10,629 bases of DNA from Saccoglossus kowalevskii. Lineage: Eukaryota > Hemichordata > Enteropneusta > Harrimaniidae. The DNA is taken from assembly GCF_000003605.2 (NCBI RefSeq), contig NW_003120921.1, positions 7,155-17,783 of the forward strand, written 5' to 3'. Of the stretch, positions 1-10,023 are shown one piece after another (position 1 is the first letter of the stretch; every line of letters begins with the position of its first letter). A program made the position numbers and the translations under genes. Below the pieces are notes generated by a model. That model did not search any database. It was not told the origin of the DNA and worked only from the letters and a program-made list of their open reading frames with translations.

Positions 1-248
1 AATTTAAATGCCATCAACCGAAGTCATGAACGTTAGAGGTCAACAACATAAACATTACGTTTAAAAAAATGAACAAATAGTTCATGTATTGAGAATGCAC
101 TATTAATTCAAATTTAACTACTCCTTCAAAGTAATGGAATGGCCCACTTTCCAAAGTCGGAAACGCGTCCCGGGACCCCTTTGTGTGTACACGTGATTTA
201 CTTTCTTATTCTAGCTCTGACTGCAAATCAAAGCGATCCTCAGAAATT
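1..248. other. 5' flank / putative leader of the transposase element
   Basis: No recognisable gene lies here. A GC-richer island around 143-180 contains the 10-bp palindrome gtcccgggac and stands out from the AT-rich surroundings; it could be part of a promoter, but no clear TATA or initiator can be assigned. At 194-214 a pyrimidine-rich run ending in ctag looks like a 3' splice site, which would place the transposase ATG at 249 in a spliced exon. That is inference. I could not find a convincing terminal inverted repeat paired with the sequence downstream of the transposase, so the left end of the element is undefined. Confidence 0.35.
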
Positions 249-1323
249 ATGGCACTTAAGCAAAACGCCAAAAATCGAATGTATGAACCAGGGCAGTTTT
301 TGAGTACTGATTTGAGAAGTTTGATCATCGAAGAAGTGAAAAACAGAGGACATGTTGAGTCCGGTGAACTCCCTCGTGGAACATTGGCGCATGTTGGTAG
401 GAAATTCAAAGTAGACAAACGTACAGTGAAGCGACTTTGGACAAGATATTGGCAAACTGGGTCCTTCCAAGCTAAGCGTCGTTCAGGTGGAAAGGACAAA
501 ATTCTTGGAAGACAAGAAATCGTGCTACTTGAAGGCCTTAAGCGAGAACGACCGTCTGTTTCACTCAATGAACTCCGGGACGAGCTGCTGCAATTCACAC
601 TGGTGACTAGCATCTCATTGGCAATGGTTTGTAGTACTGTGAAAAACGATTTCAGTGACAGTAGCTGGTCAAGGAAAAAAATGGCAATCACGCGAGGAGA
701 GATTTACGGACCGAAACTTACGATACACCCAGGCATACTTGGATTACATCCATACGAAGTATCCATACAGAATTAAATTCATGGATGAGTCTGGCGTGAA
801 AGTGAGTTGCGGTCAGCCTAAGTATGGACATTTGAGAAAAGGAGAACCGTGCGTTGAAGTCAGTCGCTATGCGGCAGGTGGTGTCAACTTCACGATCAAC
901 CTACTAGTTGGAGCTGACGTCGTCAAGTACTGTAGCATTGTCGAGGATCCATCGAATACCAACCGTTTCATCAATTTGTTTGTTGAAGCAGTGGAAAATT
1001 ATACCGATGACGGACAACAGATCTTACAACCTGAGGATTTTGTTGTCCTCGACAACGCCCCAATTCACCATAATGAAGCTGAGGTTATACTTTCTAACTG
1101 GTTTGAAACGATGAGCATCGAATATATTTTTTTACCCACTTATTCCCCAGACTTCAATCCCTGTGAAAACTGTTTCGGTAAGATGAAAGAAATACTCAAA
1201 AGGGAACATTATCGCCGTCTCTTGCATGATAATATTGCGGTCGCCGTGTATGATGCTGTCGGCGAAATTACGCCAACTGACATTGTCGGTTATTATAACC
1301 TGACTGGATATCTCCAAGTCTAA
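249..1323 (+). pseudogene. IS630/Tc1/mariner-superfamily transposase (DD37E), one frameshift
   Basis: This is a DDE/D transposase that would cut and paste its own element in the nucleus. The ATG at 249 is preferred because the 22 codons upstream of it in the same frame look non-conserved. The N-terminal part (about residues 35-75) carries a helix-turn-helix, seen as HVGRKFKVDKRTVKRLW, and a second HTH-like stretch follows at RPSVSLNELRDELL. The catalytic part has FMDESG (first Asp, codon 784-786), VLDNAPIHH (second Asp, 1051-1053) and YSPDFNPCEN (Glu, 1165-1167). There are 37 residues between the second Asp and the Glu, hence DD37E. The frame changes by one base at the A7 run 675-681; the two halves meet there without loss of aligned sequence and would total about 357 aa, normal for the superfamily. 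It may be an inactivated copy, a sequencing or assembly error in the homopolymer, or less likely use slippage. The family call is firm; the subfamily is not. Confidence 0.85.
675..681 (+). other. A7 homopolymer at the transposase frame junction
   Basis: Seven consecutive A residues lie exactly where the N-terminal frame (codons starting at 249) has to give way to the catalytic frame (codons starting at positions such as 682). Upstream the frame reads ...WSRKK; downstream the other frame reads WQSREERFTDRN..., which is the part that looks like the family. One extra A explains the shift. The direction needed is +1 (or -2), not the -1 used by classic bacterial IS slippery sites. Confidence 0.7.
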
Positions 1324-1350
1324 CTTTTTTGTCTATGACATAAACCAAAC

Positions 1351-1366
1351 GGCCCTTTTCAGGGCC
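1351..1366 (+). promoter_or_regulatory. Histone-mRNA-type 3' stem-loop
   Basis: The 16 bases GGCCCTTTTCAGGGCC form a perfect 6-bp stem with a 4-base TTTC loop and match the replication-dependent histone mRNA terminal stem-loop pattern GGYYYU-UNNN-ARRRCC base for base. The 5' flank is aaccaaac (canonical CCAAA, here with one extra C) and the 3' flank begins ACTAAA (canonical ACC). In animals this hairpin is bound by SLBP and directs cleavage without polyadenylation. It starts 27 nt after the transposase stop codon on the same strand, and no histone reading frame is recognisable nearby. Function on the transposase transcript is inference. Confidence 0.85.
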
Positions 1367-1376
1367 ACTAAATATT

Positions 1377-1387
1377 CAAAAAAGAGA
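1377..1387 (+). promoter_or_regulatory. Purine-rich histone downstream element (HDE)-like
   Basis: The sequence CAAAAAAGAGA lies 10 nt beyond the stem-loop. In histone genes a purine-rich element resembling CAAGAAAGA at about this distance base-pairs with U7 snRNA and sets the cleavage site. The match and spacing support the adjacent hairpin being a real histone-type 3' end rather than a chance palindrome. No AATAAA is seen in the first ~180 nt after the transposase stop. Confidence 0.6.
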
Positions 1388-2808
<1,421 letters not shown>

Positions 2809-3076
2809 TAGTAATATTGGCCAAATGCTCGTGTGGATTTCTATAGACCAGGTATTCATTGGTATGGCTACTTCAATTGGAATTGTACAGGTATACTATA
2901 AGAACCAGACTCAACACACCACAATGTGCAGACATCTATTCTCTGTAGTGAACATCCAGGAATTTTCACCATCACCGCAACTGGTGAAAACTGTGGCCGA
3001 AAACTCTCAATAAACTGTACTTTAGGCTATTTGTTGAGACTCTCCTGAACAGTGTAACAAGATTATCCCTGCAACA

Positions 3077-3287
3077 TACTGTAAAAGGGGTAATTATTCA
3101 CTGGGTTTTAATTTAGCTTATTTCGCTGACTGGAAAATGCGCTAAATTAAAACCCAGTGAATATGTAAAATTTAGTATAGAACACATTATCTAAATGACG
3201 AAACCGTGAATTTAAAACCCACTGAATATGCCTGAAATGGTAAATCAGTGAAATTTAAACCCAGTGAAAATTAGACATTTTACAGTA
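3077..3287. mobile_element. MITE with TACTGTAAAA terminal inverted repeats
   Basis: A 211-bp unit bounded by tactgtaaaa (3077-3086) and its exact reverse complement ttttacagta (3278-3287), with TA at both ends as for TA-target DNA transposons. Inside is a 23-bp perfect inverted repeat (arms 3095-3117 and 3141-3163, 23-nt spacer) whose core is ttcactgggttttaa. Two further diverged copies of the right arm follow at 3206-3230 and 3248-3270. There is no coding capacity. Similar TACTGTAAA-ended hairpin MITEs are common in marine invertebrate genomes (recall, not searched). Confidence 0.8.
3095..3163. repeat. 23-bp perfect inverted repeat (hairpin) inside the MITE
   Basis: Arms 3095-3117 and 3141-3163 are exact reverse complements around a 23-nt loop. 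In the ZSWIM pre-mRNA this would fold into a strong intronic hairpin. The right-arm motif recurs as diverged direct copies at 3206-3230 and 3248-3270, so the element seems to be built from repeated hairpin arms. Confidence 0.85.
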
Positions 3288-4179
3288 TATAAATTTGGCT
3301 GTTCACGATTGCCTCAAAGTTGAATTTGTGCTGTTTTCACCGGCTCTTCGACTAGCAATTCACAGCGTCCTTTGCTAAGCCCATAGAAATACATGGTACA
3401 GTGGTGCGCGTCTTAGCAACATAGAACATTCTGTGACGTAGATCCGCCCTGGAAGTACTTTGTGCTTGCATACAACATTTACAATGTGCAAAGTCTAAAT
3501 AACAAGCAGAAATGCTTCATGATTATTTTTGTTGGTAGAATCATTAAAACTAAATCCAAATTAAGCTCTGAATGGTAAAACTCAAGTTCCTTCAGTGTGA
3601 ACATTTCTAATGAGCTACGTCTCTTCTGTGATGAATGTTAAAGAATGGTACTTTCCATATCAATTGACCAATAAACAACTGTTTTAACTATGTTGTGCAC
3701 AATCCCCAGACTTTCACTAAGCAGCAGGACTAATGGTTGGAATATAATGTCTAAATTGAGCGTAAATTATACAATCGCGTATCAGTCAGATAATCAATGC
3801 AAAATACAGTATGGCCAAAGACTTGACTTCAATGTTCAGTCCTTGGTTTGAATCATATTTGAATCACACAACAGTTGAATCACATAAATTAATTATTCAT
3901 TTTTGACTTGGTAGCAGTGAAACTATCATCTGCTTCTGAAAACAATTGTATTTTAATGCAAATTTTCATAATTTGATGGCAATAAAAGTGTTTTTATGGA
4001 CATTATATTGTGAAAACCATGTAACTTCATACTGTGACCTCGGTGAAATGTTTCAAAATTTTTCCTGATTTTTTCTGACTACCAATTTTATATGTTGTGT
4101 CATAAATCATGATTTAAGTTAACTGATTACATATATTTGTATAAACATACTTACATCCACAAATAAAATCAATGGTGAG

Positions 4180-4213
4180 GTCATCTTAGGTGATGGCAAA
4201 GTCATCTTAGGTG
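4180..4213 (+). repeat. Short direct repeat, 21-bp period
   Basis: The 13-mer gtcatcttaggtg occurs at 4180-4192 and 4201-4213, giving about 1.6 copies of a 21-bp unit. No function is evident. Confidence 0.6.
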
Positions 4214-4242
4214 TGCTATGCTCATATTCAGCTTCGTGGATA

Positions 4243-4483
4243 TACTGTTAAATTTCACTGTTTTCATATTTTAAGCATATTCATTAATTTTACATATTTA
4301 CAGGGATTTTAATTACTGTATTTGCTCTATTAGTAGCACATGCACCTATGTAAATTAGAGATTTTTCTTTGGTCAAAATAAGGAATATTTAAATGCGCTG
4401 CCATTAAAGATGCCAATCTAATAAAGCAAAATGGTAGCCAATTTAACTTTTTGTAAAAAATTCAAATAATTAAATTTACAGTA
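4243..4483. mobile_element. Possible TACTGT-ended MITE hosting a second MITE
   Basis: tactgttaaattt at 4243-4255 is nearly the reverse complement of taaatttacagta at 4471-4483 (one indel). The ends resemble those of the 3077-3287 MITE. The 123-bp MITE at 4314-4436 lies inside, which suggests nested insertion. AT-rich ends make chance pairing possible, so confidence is limited. Confidence 0.4.
4314..4436. mobile_element. Short MITE, copy A (about 125-bp family)
   Basis: The left end tactgtatttgctctattag is imperfectly complementary to the right end ctaataaagcaaaatggta, giving terminal inverted repeats of about 20 bp with TA at both edges. Internal sequence (tagtagc...tttggtcaaaat) matches copy B at 5851-5980 in another intron of the same gene. 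There is no coding capacity. Confidence 0.65.
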
Positions 4484-4498
4484 AGTATGTGTCAATAA

Positions 4499-5422
<924 letters not shown>

Positions 5423-5632
5423 TAATAGTACTTAATCATAATGTATCATGTAAAATTGTTTTTAAATATGTTAATTATACTTGGTGACTGGAATGTCACG
5501 TCAGATTACAATTTCAAAGTATATTTCAAAAAAGTAATGCAGTTATCATTGCAGTTCAAAAACAGTGCAAGCATATCAAACATTGCAGTACACTATAGGA
5601 CAATAAATACTACCAGTAAGTGGCAGGATGTG

Positions 5633-5648
5633 TGACCTCTAGAGGTCA
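5633..5648. repeat. 16-bp perfect palindrome with TGACCT/AGGTCA half-sites
   Basis: tgacctctagaggtca equals its own reverse complement. It can be read as two nuclear-receptor half-sites (AGGTCA) arranged as an everted repeat with a 4-bp spacer (CTAG). Receptor binding is speculation; the palindrome itself is certain. Confidence 0.55.
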
Positions 5649-5850
5649 TGCATAAAGCCTATTAGTGTGCTCCTTCTGTGTTTCAGGGAATCTAAAATTG
5701 ATTGCTTGATTCAGTATCTGAAAGCTCTCACTCGGTTCGTTATTATTGATTGAAATGTCCCATGTTTCATAATTTATTCACTCTACTGATAACTTGTATG
5801 TCTGTGGACATTACAGGAATAGATTTCAGATTTTACTTCATTTGTATTAT

Positions 5851-5980
5851 TACCATATTTGCTTCATTAGTAGCGCAATCGTCTATGTGAATGACAGAGC
5901 TATGTCTGTGGTCAAAGTATGATCTATACAATAAATGCAATTTTTAGTGTGTGCGTTCTTTTCGTAAAGCAAACATGGTT
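5851..5980. mobile_element. Short MITE, copy B (about 125-bp family)
   Basis: Begins taccatatttgcttcattag and ends cgtaaagcaaacatggt, matching both termini of copy A (4314-4436) with similar total length (about 130 vs 123 bp). Shared interior includes tagtagcgca and gtctgtggtcaaa. The last bases at the right end are decayed, so the end is approximate. Confidence 0.6.
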
Positions 5981-6037
5981 TTCGTGGAAAGCCATCTTTA
6001 CTTGTTGGAGTCATAATATATGTATTAATTCTCTTAG

Positions 6038-6205
6038 GTGCTTTGTGGATGTGTGTGGTATTGAACCCCCACAGTGGGAAAGTAGAAAAACAACTATGGA
6101 AAGAAAAACTGAAAAAATGGAGTGATATTGATGTCTGCCCACTAGAGGATGCGGACACTAGAAATACGCTATCTACTCCTGCTATTCATAATTTTAATAA
6201 TCCAG
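6038..6205 (+). CDS. ZSWIM5/6: ZSWIM5/6-like, internal exon 4 of window
   Basis: 168-nt exon, phase 1 at both ends. It encodes GALWMCVVLNPHSGKVEKQL, then WKEKLKKWSDIDVCPLED and a more variable tail ADTRNTLSTPAIHNFNNP. The vertebrate counterpart runs GALWVCIVLNPHC...LQKWNDLDVCPLED (recalled), so the core is conserved and the linker is not. Acceptor is ctcttag|gt, donor is ccag|gtgtgt. Because both ends share a phase, skipping this exon alone would not break the frame. Confidence 0.9.
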
Positions 6206-6844
6206 GTGTGTTATAGATTGTATATACATGTGAATGGATTTAATTATTGAATTCTGGTAAAACCATGAAATATTGTAGCATTTTACCTTTGATCTCCAAC
6301 ACATTTAGTCATGGTGACTGTTACCAAATGCATCATGTGTATCAGATCACAATAATTGATATCATGAAAACAGTAAATATTTAAATTTTTCTGCTAAACA
6401 TGAACACTATTACCGTATTTATCCGGGTATAAGCCCAGGGTCCTGAATATGGAAAATTGCCAAAAATTAGGGGTGGGCGTTTGCCAGGAGATCCCCGGCA
6501 AAAAAACAAAAATTTGTGAAAATTGACAACACGCAGATAGAACGGCAAATGAAAACATGCAACAGAAATAAATGAACAATATTCAACATTAGAAGTAAAA
6601 TAAAATTAATGTATTGCTTATAATGTGACAAATAAACCAGAAGTAATAAAAATCAACAGTGAGGAATCATTTGAATTAGGATTTTCCCGCCGACAAACAC
6701 TCCCAATATGCGTGAACTCAAAATGAATTAAAATGTCAGGGGTTAAACTGGGTAAAATGATTTCCGGTCTCGACAAATTACGAATCAACTGTCATACAAG
6801 ATCAATAATAATTTACAAATTTACACTGTAAAAATTATAAAAAT

Positions 6845-7016
6845 TCATAGCTGTTTGAAAAAACGTCTCAGATCTTTATTTGTACGTTCATTGCCGTCTT
6901 CGTCAAACTCAAAACCCTCAAAGTCCAAGTCGGCGTCACTGTAGCTGTTGAAACAAAATCCCTACAACTTCTTCCTGAAGTTCGTCGATATCGTCCCCCA
7001 CAATTTGGACTTAGCA
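6845..7016 (-). pseudogene. Remnant of a transposase C-terminus (acidic tail), frameshifted
   Basis: On the minus strand, 6961 down to the TGA at 6845-6847 reads ...NSYSDADLDFEGFEF followed by DEDGNERTNKDLRRFFKQL. An acidic tail with FEGF near the C-terminus is typical of pogo/Tigger-like DDE transposases (recall). Just upstream, another frame (from about 7016) reads IVGDDIDELQEEVVGILF, which would join the tail after a one-base frame change near 6945-6955. Everything N-terminal, including the catalytic core, is missing or unrecognisable, so this is a dead fragment. Confidence 0.4.
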
Positions 7017-7152
7017 CTTTTAATCTACGGATTTCGCAGTCTGTCAGCTTGGCACTTTTCATTCATGTCTAATCACAATAAAGAGACAAGAAAAATGGGG
7101 TCGCTCTGCTGCGATGGCACACGATGCTTTTGTTTACAGTCTGGCAATCATC

Positions 7153-7227
7153 TTTGACCTTTATGCATCTGCTTTACTGATTGGATAAGAATGACATCAC
7201 TACTAGTATTTCATCATAAAGGTCAAA
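7153..7227. repeat. 13-bp perfect inverted repeat
   Basis: tttgacctttatg at 7153-7165 is the exact reverse complement of cataaaggtcaaa at 7215-7227, with 49 nt between. It sits between the minus-strand transposase remnant and the plus-strand HIRAN-like frame. It may be the ends of a tiny nested element, subterminal repeats of the host transposon, or chance. Confidence 0.55.
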
Positions 7228-7233
7228 TCGTGA

Positions 7234-7503
7234 CATTGCTTTTTATCAGACTCGACGCTTATCAATCACGGTGAAAGTTATGATTCAGCAAGTTCCGGCG
7301 GTTGGAATGTCTCACTATATGGATATAGCGGTGGACTTGAAATAGGAAGTTTTTTTTTTATCCAAGGAAAGAAGAATAGTTTTCATAACAGAAATGCAAT
7401 AGCGGTGATGAAAGATGGTAAAAAAGTTGGCAGTCTTCGGCGTGACATTGCAAAATTGCTGGCCCCAGTTACGGATTCGCAACCGCTACCAAATATTTCA
7501 TAA
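7234..7503 (+). pseudogene. HIRAN-domain-like fragment
   Basis: An 89-codon open stretch ending in TAA (7501-7503); the only in-frame ATG is internal (7408-7410), so the 5' end is missing or spliced. The middle reads KKNSFHNRNAIAVMKDGKKV followed by GSLRRDIAKLLAP. This matches the HIRAN pattern 'N.(H/Y)D.NAVAV..DG..VG.(L/V)PR.IA..L'. HIRAN domains bind 3' DNA ends in helicases such as HLTF, and orphan HIRAN frames are frequent in invertebrate genomes, often with repeats. The N-terminal half (YDSASSGGWNVSLYGYSGG) is not recognised, and the C-terminal part of the domain is lost after the stop. It is probably cargo or debris of the surrounding transposon. Confidence 0.5.
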
Positions 7504-7913
7504 AGCCAAAACAACGTGATTTCAACCACTCTCCCAGGTACGGGTTGCTACAATATTGCAACATTGGTTTCCTTGTCGACGACGCTAAAGCCGAACGAGT
7601 GAGACACTTGCTTAGCGGCTCTCCTTATACGATTTGCTTGAATCGTTTCTAAGGAAGCACAAACCAAACGGCCAGCCGTGCTACCCTGAAGACAGAAAGC
7701 TGTTACGACTATTTCGCGTTCACCTCTTGTTTTACGCAATTAAAAATTATATTTAAAGAACTTTTATAAGCATCACAACAGACTTCAAAAAAATCAACTG
7801 TTAATACAACCACAATCAACGAATAGAAAATAGTATTTTTTTATTTTTTGTGTAGAGAAAGACCCCCCCTGGGCATGTGTTTTATATGACCTCAACTTCT
7901 TTATTATGTCAAA

Positions 7914-7925
7914 GGGGGGGGGGGG
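7914..7925 (+). repeat. G12 homopolymer
   Basis: Twelve consecutive G residues immediately left of gcgtttgcccagg in the transposon's right subterminal region. A matching C7 run is at 7863-7869. Length is likely variable or uncertain in sequencing. Confidence 0.8.
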
Positions 7926-8280
7926 CGTTTGCCCAGGCATGGACTCTTACCGGGATAAATATTCACTGTTTTTAACATTAGCATATTTGATGTTATATTC
8001 ACTAGATTCTAAATTTACTTGTTCAAAGGAAACAATATTCTGTGGTTGAATTTCAATTTACCAAATTTAGGTGACAGTGAACAAAGCAAAAACCAGCAAA
8101 TATACCCTGTACTTTATGCACGTGCTTTCTCTTGTAGGCCAAAATAGACATATTTTTTTGAATTGATAAATAAATCCTTCAGATTACTTGTGATAAAATC
8201 TGGTTGTGAGTCTCTTTAATCTCTGAAATCATCAATATGACTACCAATAGGCATAGATAAATACCTAAGCATATCCAGAT

Positions 8281-8330
8281 TTTGTAGTAGAATATAACAG
8301 GTGTTTCTGTGGTCAAAATGGGTAATATTT
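8281..8330 (+). repeat. Possible third fragment of the short MITE family
   Basis: tagtag (8285-8290) followed by tttctgtggtcaaaatgggt (8304-8323) and aatattt resembles the interior of MITE copies A and B (tagtagc ... tctttggtcaaaataagg / tctgtggtcaaagtatga). No matching terminal repeats were found, so it is a partial or chance match. Confidence 0.35.
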
Positions 8331-8668
8331 CAACAATTCTCTATTCATTAGATGTAATTTTGGGTTTAAGTTCACTTTTGAAGACCAAATACAGTGTAGT
8401 TTTTTTACATTTTGGATTTTGACATTGCTGCATTTGCAGTATACTGACACATTCTGCTCATGTGATTGGATGTTTATTTATTGTTTTTAATTAATTTATG
8501 CTTGACACAGGGTAAATCCAGAGCAAGGATTGAATCATTGTGAAATTATTTTGTCCCAAAAAGCTCATATATTTTGCAAACCCCCCACAGAGTTTGCTTG
8601 TTTTGTGATCAGATATAAAGCTGCTAATAAGTGTAATTCCATAATTAAGTATTTTATTCTGTTTCCAG

Positions 8669-8836
8669 GTGCCTCTACTTCGAATAGAGCCCGAACTATT
8701 TTCAGTCGTGCAATAGATGCTTGTAATCTTGAATGGTGTAATCCACATCTACAAAATATCCTCTCAGACGATTATTATCATGGCCATAGTAACAATGGAG
8801 CAATGTTTGATCAGCATGGCCAACCTTTATGGACTG
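8669..8836 (+). CDS. ZSWIM5/6: ZSWIM5/6-like, internal exon 5 of window
   Basis: 168-nt exon, phase 1 at both ends and the same length as the previous exon. It encodes GASTSNRARTIFSRAIDACN, then LEWCNPHLQNILSDDYY and HGHSNNGAMFDQHGQPLW. The vertebrate counterpart has RRTVFTRAIEA..L.W...HLQ.I.S...(recalled), then FNSQGQPLWLEH, so identity is moderate with a conserved FxRAI and GQPLW. Acceptor tgtttccag|gt and donor g|gtaagt are strong. The last codon is split: Thr then g|ag (Glu). Confidence 0.88.
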
Positions 8837-9541
<705 letters not shown>

Positions 9542-9945
9542 TAACGTCATTATCAACAATCACTGAATTATGTGTGTGTGAATGAAATAGTTTGTATAGT
9601 TACTGTAGTGAGTATTGTTAATTTTGAACTGTGCATAATGCATAGTGAATGCGGTGTAGGTATAAACCAAACAAAATAGTAATAATAAGTACAATAGAAA
9701 TGTGTACATATTCAGTTCTCATGATAGTGACCTTTTGAAATACATCAAACCTAAAACGGTTCCAATGTACAGTCTTGTGACATTTTCTGAGATATAAAAT
9801 GTTCTATGATTGATGCACATATGAACGAGTGAAGAAGAAATTATTTGTTATTTGATGTTCAAGATGAAACACAGCATACCAGTACTCAAAAATGCTCGAC
9901 GACTCTGTAAAATAGTTCATAACTACATTATGTGATCAACTTTTT

Positions 9946-9976
9946 AGCTCCGCTGTCGACTTTGTCGAGCGGAGCT
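9946..9976. repeat. GC-rich hairpin at the head of the tandem array
   Basis: agctccgctgtcgac (9946-9960), loop ttt, then gtcgagcggagct (9964-9976) form a 13-bp stem with a 2-nt bulge. It is GC-rich in an AT-rich context and sits 47 nt before the first 157-bp repeat unit. It is likely a terminal hairpin of a non-autonomous element that carries the tandem repeats. Helitron/Helentron-type elements combine hairpins with tandem repeats, but no CTRR end was found, so the class is open. Confidence 0.7.
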
Positions 9977-10023
9977 TATCATATGAGTGATTGTCCGTCG
10001 TCCGTGTCAATGTTTTACTTTTT

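Larger units (their letters stand above)
6411..7966. mobile_element. Decayed DNA transposon with inverted ends, possibly pogo/Tigger-like
   Basis: The left end taccgtatttatccgggtat (6411-6430, continuing aagccc) is imperfectly inverted at the right end, ggactcttaccgggataaat (7941-7960). Just inside each end is gggcgtttgccagg (6475-6488) or gggcgtttgcccagg (7923-7937), in direct orientation, and a G12 run lies at 7914-7925. Base composition inside (CpG-containing, less AT-rich at 6850-7740) differs from the flanking intron. Contents are an acidic transposase-like C-terminus on the minus strand (6845-6961 plus upstream remnant) and a HIRAN-like frame on the plus strand (7234-7503). Family assignment is tentative: TACCGTATTT...TATAAG ends with an acidic FEGF-type tail suggest a pogo/Tigger relative. 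Exact boundaries are uncertain, and the structure could be several nested insertions. Confidence 0.55.
6206..8668 (+). other. ZSWIM intron, 2463 nt, mostly transposon
   Basis: GT-AG intron, the largest in the window; donor gtgtgt, acceptor ctgtttccag (8659-8668). About 1.55 kb (6411-7966) is a decayed DNA transposon described separately. The flanks 6206-6410 and 7967-8668 are AT-rich and contain no gene; a partial copy of the short MITE family may lie at 8281-8330. Confidence 0.85.

Noticed and set aside
206-691. 161-codon open frame on the minus strand
   Set aside because: It is the antisense shadow of the transposase N-terminal region; its composition (Ser-rich, no motif) gives no independent support.
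5883-6158. 91-codon minus-strand and 68-codon plus-strand open frames around ZSWIM exon 4
   Set aside because: Shadows of, or out of frame with, the conserved exon at 6038-6205 and the adjacent MITE.
6366-6383. gaaaacagtaaatattta paired with the reverse complement of 7957-7974 as alternative outer ends (CAGT, Tigger-like)
   Set aside because: 16 of 18 bases match, but the sequence is AT-rich and the better-structured TACCGTATTT...TATAAG ends lie just inside; kept only as an alternative boundary.
7661-7673. aaaccaaacggcc, identical to the 5' flank and stem start of the histone-like hairpin at 1342-1354
   Set aside because: The following bases do not form a histone stem-loop; a 13-mer match in 10 kb of both strands is within chance.
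7548-7739. 63-codon minus-strand open frame in the transposon, with ANRIRRAAKQ vaguely like a pogo-type HTH
   Set aside because: The resemblance is too short and frame breaks follow; it could be an eroded transposase N-terminus, but I cannot support that.
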